A stretch of 64,000 nt of DNA. Source: Coccinella septempunctata. Taxonomy: Eukaryota; Arthropoda; Insecta; Coleoptera; Coccinellidae. The notes below the pieces were generated by a model, which saw nothing but the letters and a program-made list of their open reading frames with translations, searched no databases and was not told the DNA's origin. The DNA is taken from assembly GCF_907165205.1 (NCBI RefSeq), contig NC_058195.1:21100936-21164935 (forward strand), in the 5' to 3' direction. Shown in pieces: positions 61,923 to 64,000 of this stretch (positions within the stretch are counted from its first letter, which is position 1; each line of letters begins with the position of its first letter). The position numbers and the translations under genes were made by a program.

Positions 61923-64000
61923 CAACAGTTTTCGAGGAATTGATATCACACTTTGCCGAATTGACCACTGAAATCTCAATTCCTATCTGAACTATCGAAC
62001 TGAAATTCAACATGTGCATCTCATTTCGAAAACTATGTGCAGTTTCAAGATTTGGTTCGAATTGATCCAACAGTTTTTGAGGAATTGATATCACACTTTG
62101 CCGAATAGACCACTGAAATCTCAATTCCTATCTGAAGTATCGAACTGAAATTCAACAGGTGCATCTCAATCCGAAAACTCTGTGCAGTTTCAAGATTTGG
62201 TTCGAATTGATCCAACAGTTTTCGAGGAATTGATATCACACTTTGACGAATTGACCACTGAAATCTCAATTCCTATCTGAACTATCGAACTGAAATTCAA
62301 CATGTGCATCTCAATTCGAAAACTGTGTGAAATTTTAGGATTCGGTTCGAATTGGTCAAACAGTTTTCGAGGAATTGATATCACACTTTGCCGAATTGAC
62401 CACTGAAATCTCAATTCCTATCTGAACTATCGAACTGAAATTCAACATGTGCATCTCAATTCGAAAACTATGTGCAGTTTCAAGATTTGGGGAGAATTGG
62501 TCCAACAATTGTTAATGAATTGATATCACACTTTGCCGAATAGTCCACTGAAATCTCAATTGCTATCTGAACTTTCGAACTGAAATTAAACATGTGCTTC
62601 TCATTTCGAAAACTATGTGCAGTTTCAAGATTTGGTTCGAATTCATCAAACAGTTTTCGAGGAATTGATATCACACTTTGCCGAATTGACCACTGAAATC
62701 TCAATTCCTATCTGAACTATCGAACTGAAATTCAACATGTGCATCTCAATTTGCAAACTGTGTAAAATATCAAGATTTGGTTCGAATTGATCCAACAGTT
62801 TTCGAGGAATTGATATCACACTTTGCCGAATTGACCACTGAAATCTCAATTCCTATCTGAACTATCGGACTGAAATTCAACATGTGCATCTCAATTCGAA
62901 AACTGTGTAAAATTTCAAGATTTGGTTCGAATTGATCCAACAGTTTTCAAGGAATTGATATCACACTTTGCCGAATAGACCACTGAAATCTCAATTCCTA
63001 TCTGAACAATCGAACTGAAATTCAACATGTGCATCTCATTTCGAAAACGATGTGCAGTTTCAAGATTTGGTTCGAATTGATCTAACAGTTTTCGAGGAAT
63101 TGATATCACACTTTACCGAATTGACCAGTGAAATCTCAATTCCTATCTAAACTATCGAACTGAAATTCAACACGTGCATCTCAATTCGAAAACTGTGTAA
63201 AATTTCAAGATTTGGTTCGAATTGATCCAACAGTTTTCGAGGAATTGATATCACACTTTGCCGAATTGACCACTGAAATCTCAATTCCTATCTGAACTAT
63301 CGGACTGAATTTCAACATGTGCATCTCAATTCGAAAACTGTGTAAAATTTCAAGATTTGGTTCGAATTGATCCAACAGTTTTCGAGGAATTGATATCACA
63401 CTTTGCCGAATTGACCACTGAAATCTCAATTCCTATCTGAACTATCGAACTGAAATTCAACATGTGCATCTCATTTCGAAAACTATGTGCAGTTTCAAGA
63501 TTTGGTTCGAATTGATCCAACTGTTTTTGAGGAATTGATATCACACTTTGCCGAATAGACCACTGAAATCTCAATTCCTATCTGAAGTATCGAACTGAAA
63601 TTCAACAGGTGCATCTCAATCCGAAAACTCTGTGCAGTTTCAAGAATTGGTTCGAATTGATCCAACAGTTTTCGAGGAATTGATATCACACTTTGCCGAA
63701 TTGACCACTGAAATCTCAATTCCTATCTGAACTATCGAACTGAAATTCAACATGTGCATCTCAATTCGAAAACTGTGTGAAATTTTAGGATTCGGTTCGA
63801 ATTGATCAAACAGTTTTCGAGGAATTGATATCACACTTTGCCGAATTGACCACTGAAATCTCAATTCCTATCTGAACTATCGAACTGAAATTCAACATGT
63901 GCATCTCAATTCGAAAACTATGTGCAGTTTCAAGATTTGGGGAGAATTGGTCCAACAATTGTTAATGAATTGATATCACACTTTGCCGAATAGTCCACTG
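61923..64000 (+). repeat. 1450 bp (10-monomer) tandem unit, second copy cut by the window end
   Basis: 61923-63372 is followed by the same order from 63373 to the window end. Head markers at 62353 and 63803 and CAATTGTT monomers at 62503 and 63953 are each exactly 1450 bp apart. Differences include TTTGACGAATTG near 62244 and CCAACTGTTTTTG at 63518. The array clearly continues beyond the window. Confidence 0.85.

Larger units (their letters stand above)
1..64000. repeat. Satellite DNA array, ~145 bp monomer, ~441 copies, single orientation
   Basis: Every part of the window I compared aligns to one 145 bp monomer in the same orientation, with no inversion and no unrelated insert. Monomers usually start at CAACAG and step by 145 bp. 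Class-specific small indels give steps of 144, 146 and 149 bp, and rare ones of 137 bp or about 168 bp. In a typical monomer I counted 53 G+C of 145. Five CpG sites are present, about what base composition predicts. Such arrays are known from centromeres and pericentromeric heterochromatin of animals and plants, and the length is close to the DNA wrapped in a nucleosome core. Centromere location is an inference; no flanking sequence is present to test it. Family name and host are not recognised. All open frames inside are repeat by-products and are not annotated. Confidence 0.98.

Noticed and set aside
1..64000. CRISPR array
   Set aside because: The repetition is continuous, with no conserved short repeat alternating with unique spacers. 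Period and homogeneity are those of satellite DNA, and no cas-like gene is present.
1..64000. Gene for a long tandem-repeat protein
   Set aside because: A 145 bp period is not divisible by 3, and stops occur in every frame within about 1.6 monomers, so no continuous repeat protein is possible.
1..64000. Assignment to a named species or published satellite family
   Set aside because: I do not recognise the monomer with certainty. A database search with the 291-435 monomer would decide, and guessing would add false precision.

Overview
The whole 64 kb is one uninterrupted satellite DNA array. A monomer of about 145 bp (37% G+C) is repeated head to tail about 441 times, always in the same orientation, from the first base to the last. 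I see no gene, RNA gene, transposon, CRISPR array, telomere repeat, rDNA or unique spacer anywhere, and both window edges cut through the array. This is typical of eukaryotic centromeric or pericentromeric heterochromatin. The host is a eukaryote, but I do not recognise the satellite family and will not name a species. Many open frames of 60-82 codons appear on the minus strand once per monomer. They are by-products of the repeat: 145 is not a multiple of 3, so each frame hits a stop in the next monomer.

The array has several layers. (1) The monomer carries a heptamer, GAATTGA, three times, and its reverse complement, TCAATTC, twice. This gives two good dyad symmetries per monomer. (2) Monomers fall into diagnostic classes, defined by clustered substitutions near monomer positions 57-64, 86-95, 100-120 and 129-145. 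(3) Classes are strung into higher-order units. One head marker (motif TGATCAAACAG after GTGTGAAATTT) recurs 20 times, at intervals of 8 to 47 monomers: 30, 13, 30, 10, 27, 25, 27, 47, 19, 10, 8, 31, 27, 10, 26, 19, 46, 21 and 10. (4) Whole multi-kilobase blocks are duplicated.

Layout. 1-15954: five units of one higher-order family (4358, 1882, 4358, 1446 and 3910 bp); the first two together (6240 bp) repeat in the third and fourth. 15955-18576: a partial head block, then local 584 bp and 290 bp tandem duplications. 18577-30300: a second family, dominated by a 3943 bp near-perfect tandem duplication and rearranged smaller pieces. 30301-33174: a mosaic of both families. 33175-35800: two shortened units. 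35801-45679: a roughly 10 kb recapitulation of 6241-17400, with small indels. 45680-64000: a more mixed third domain with duplications of 9.42 kb, 1.6-1.74 kb, 435 bp and 1450 bp.

Nothing here encodes a pathway. The plausible role is structural: centromere or heterochromatin packaging, with the array evolving by unequal exchange and gene conversion. All coordinates come from reading by eye; identity statements are qualitative because no alignment was run.
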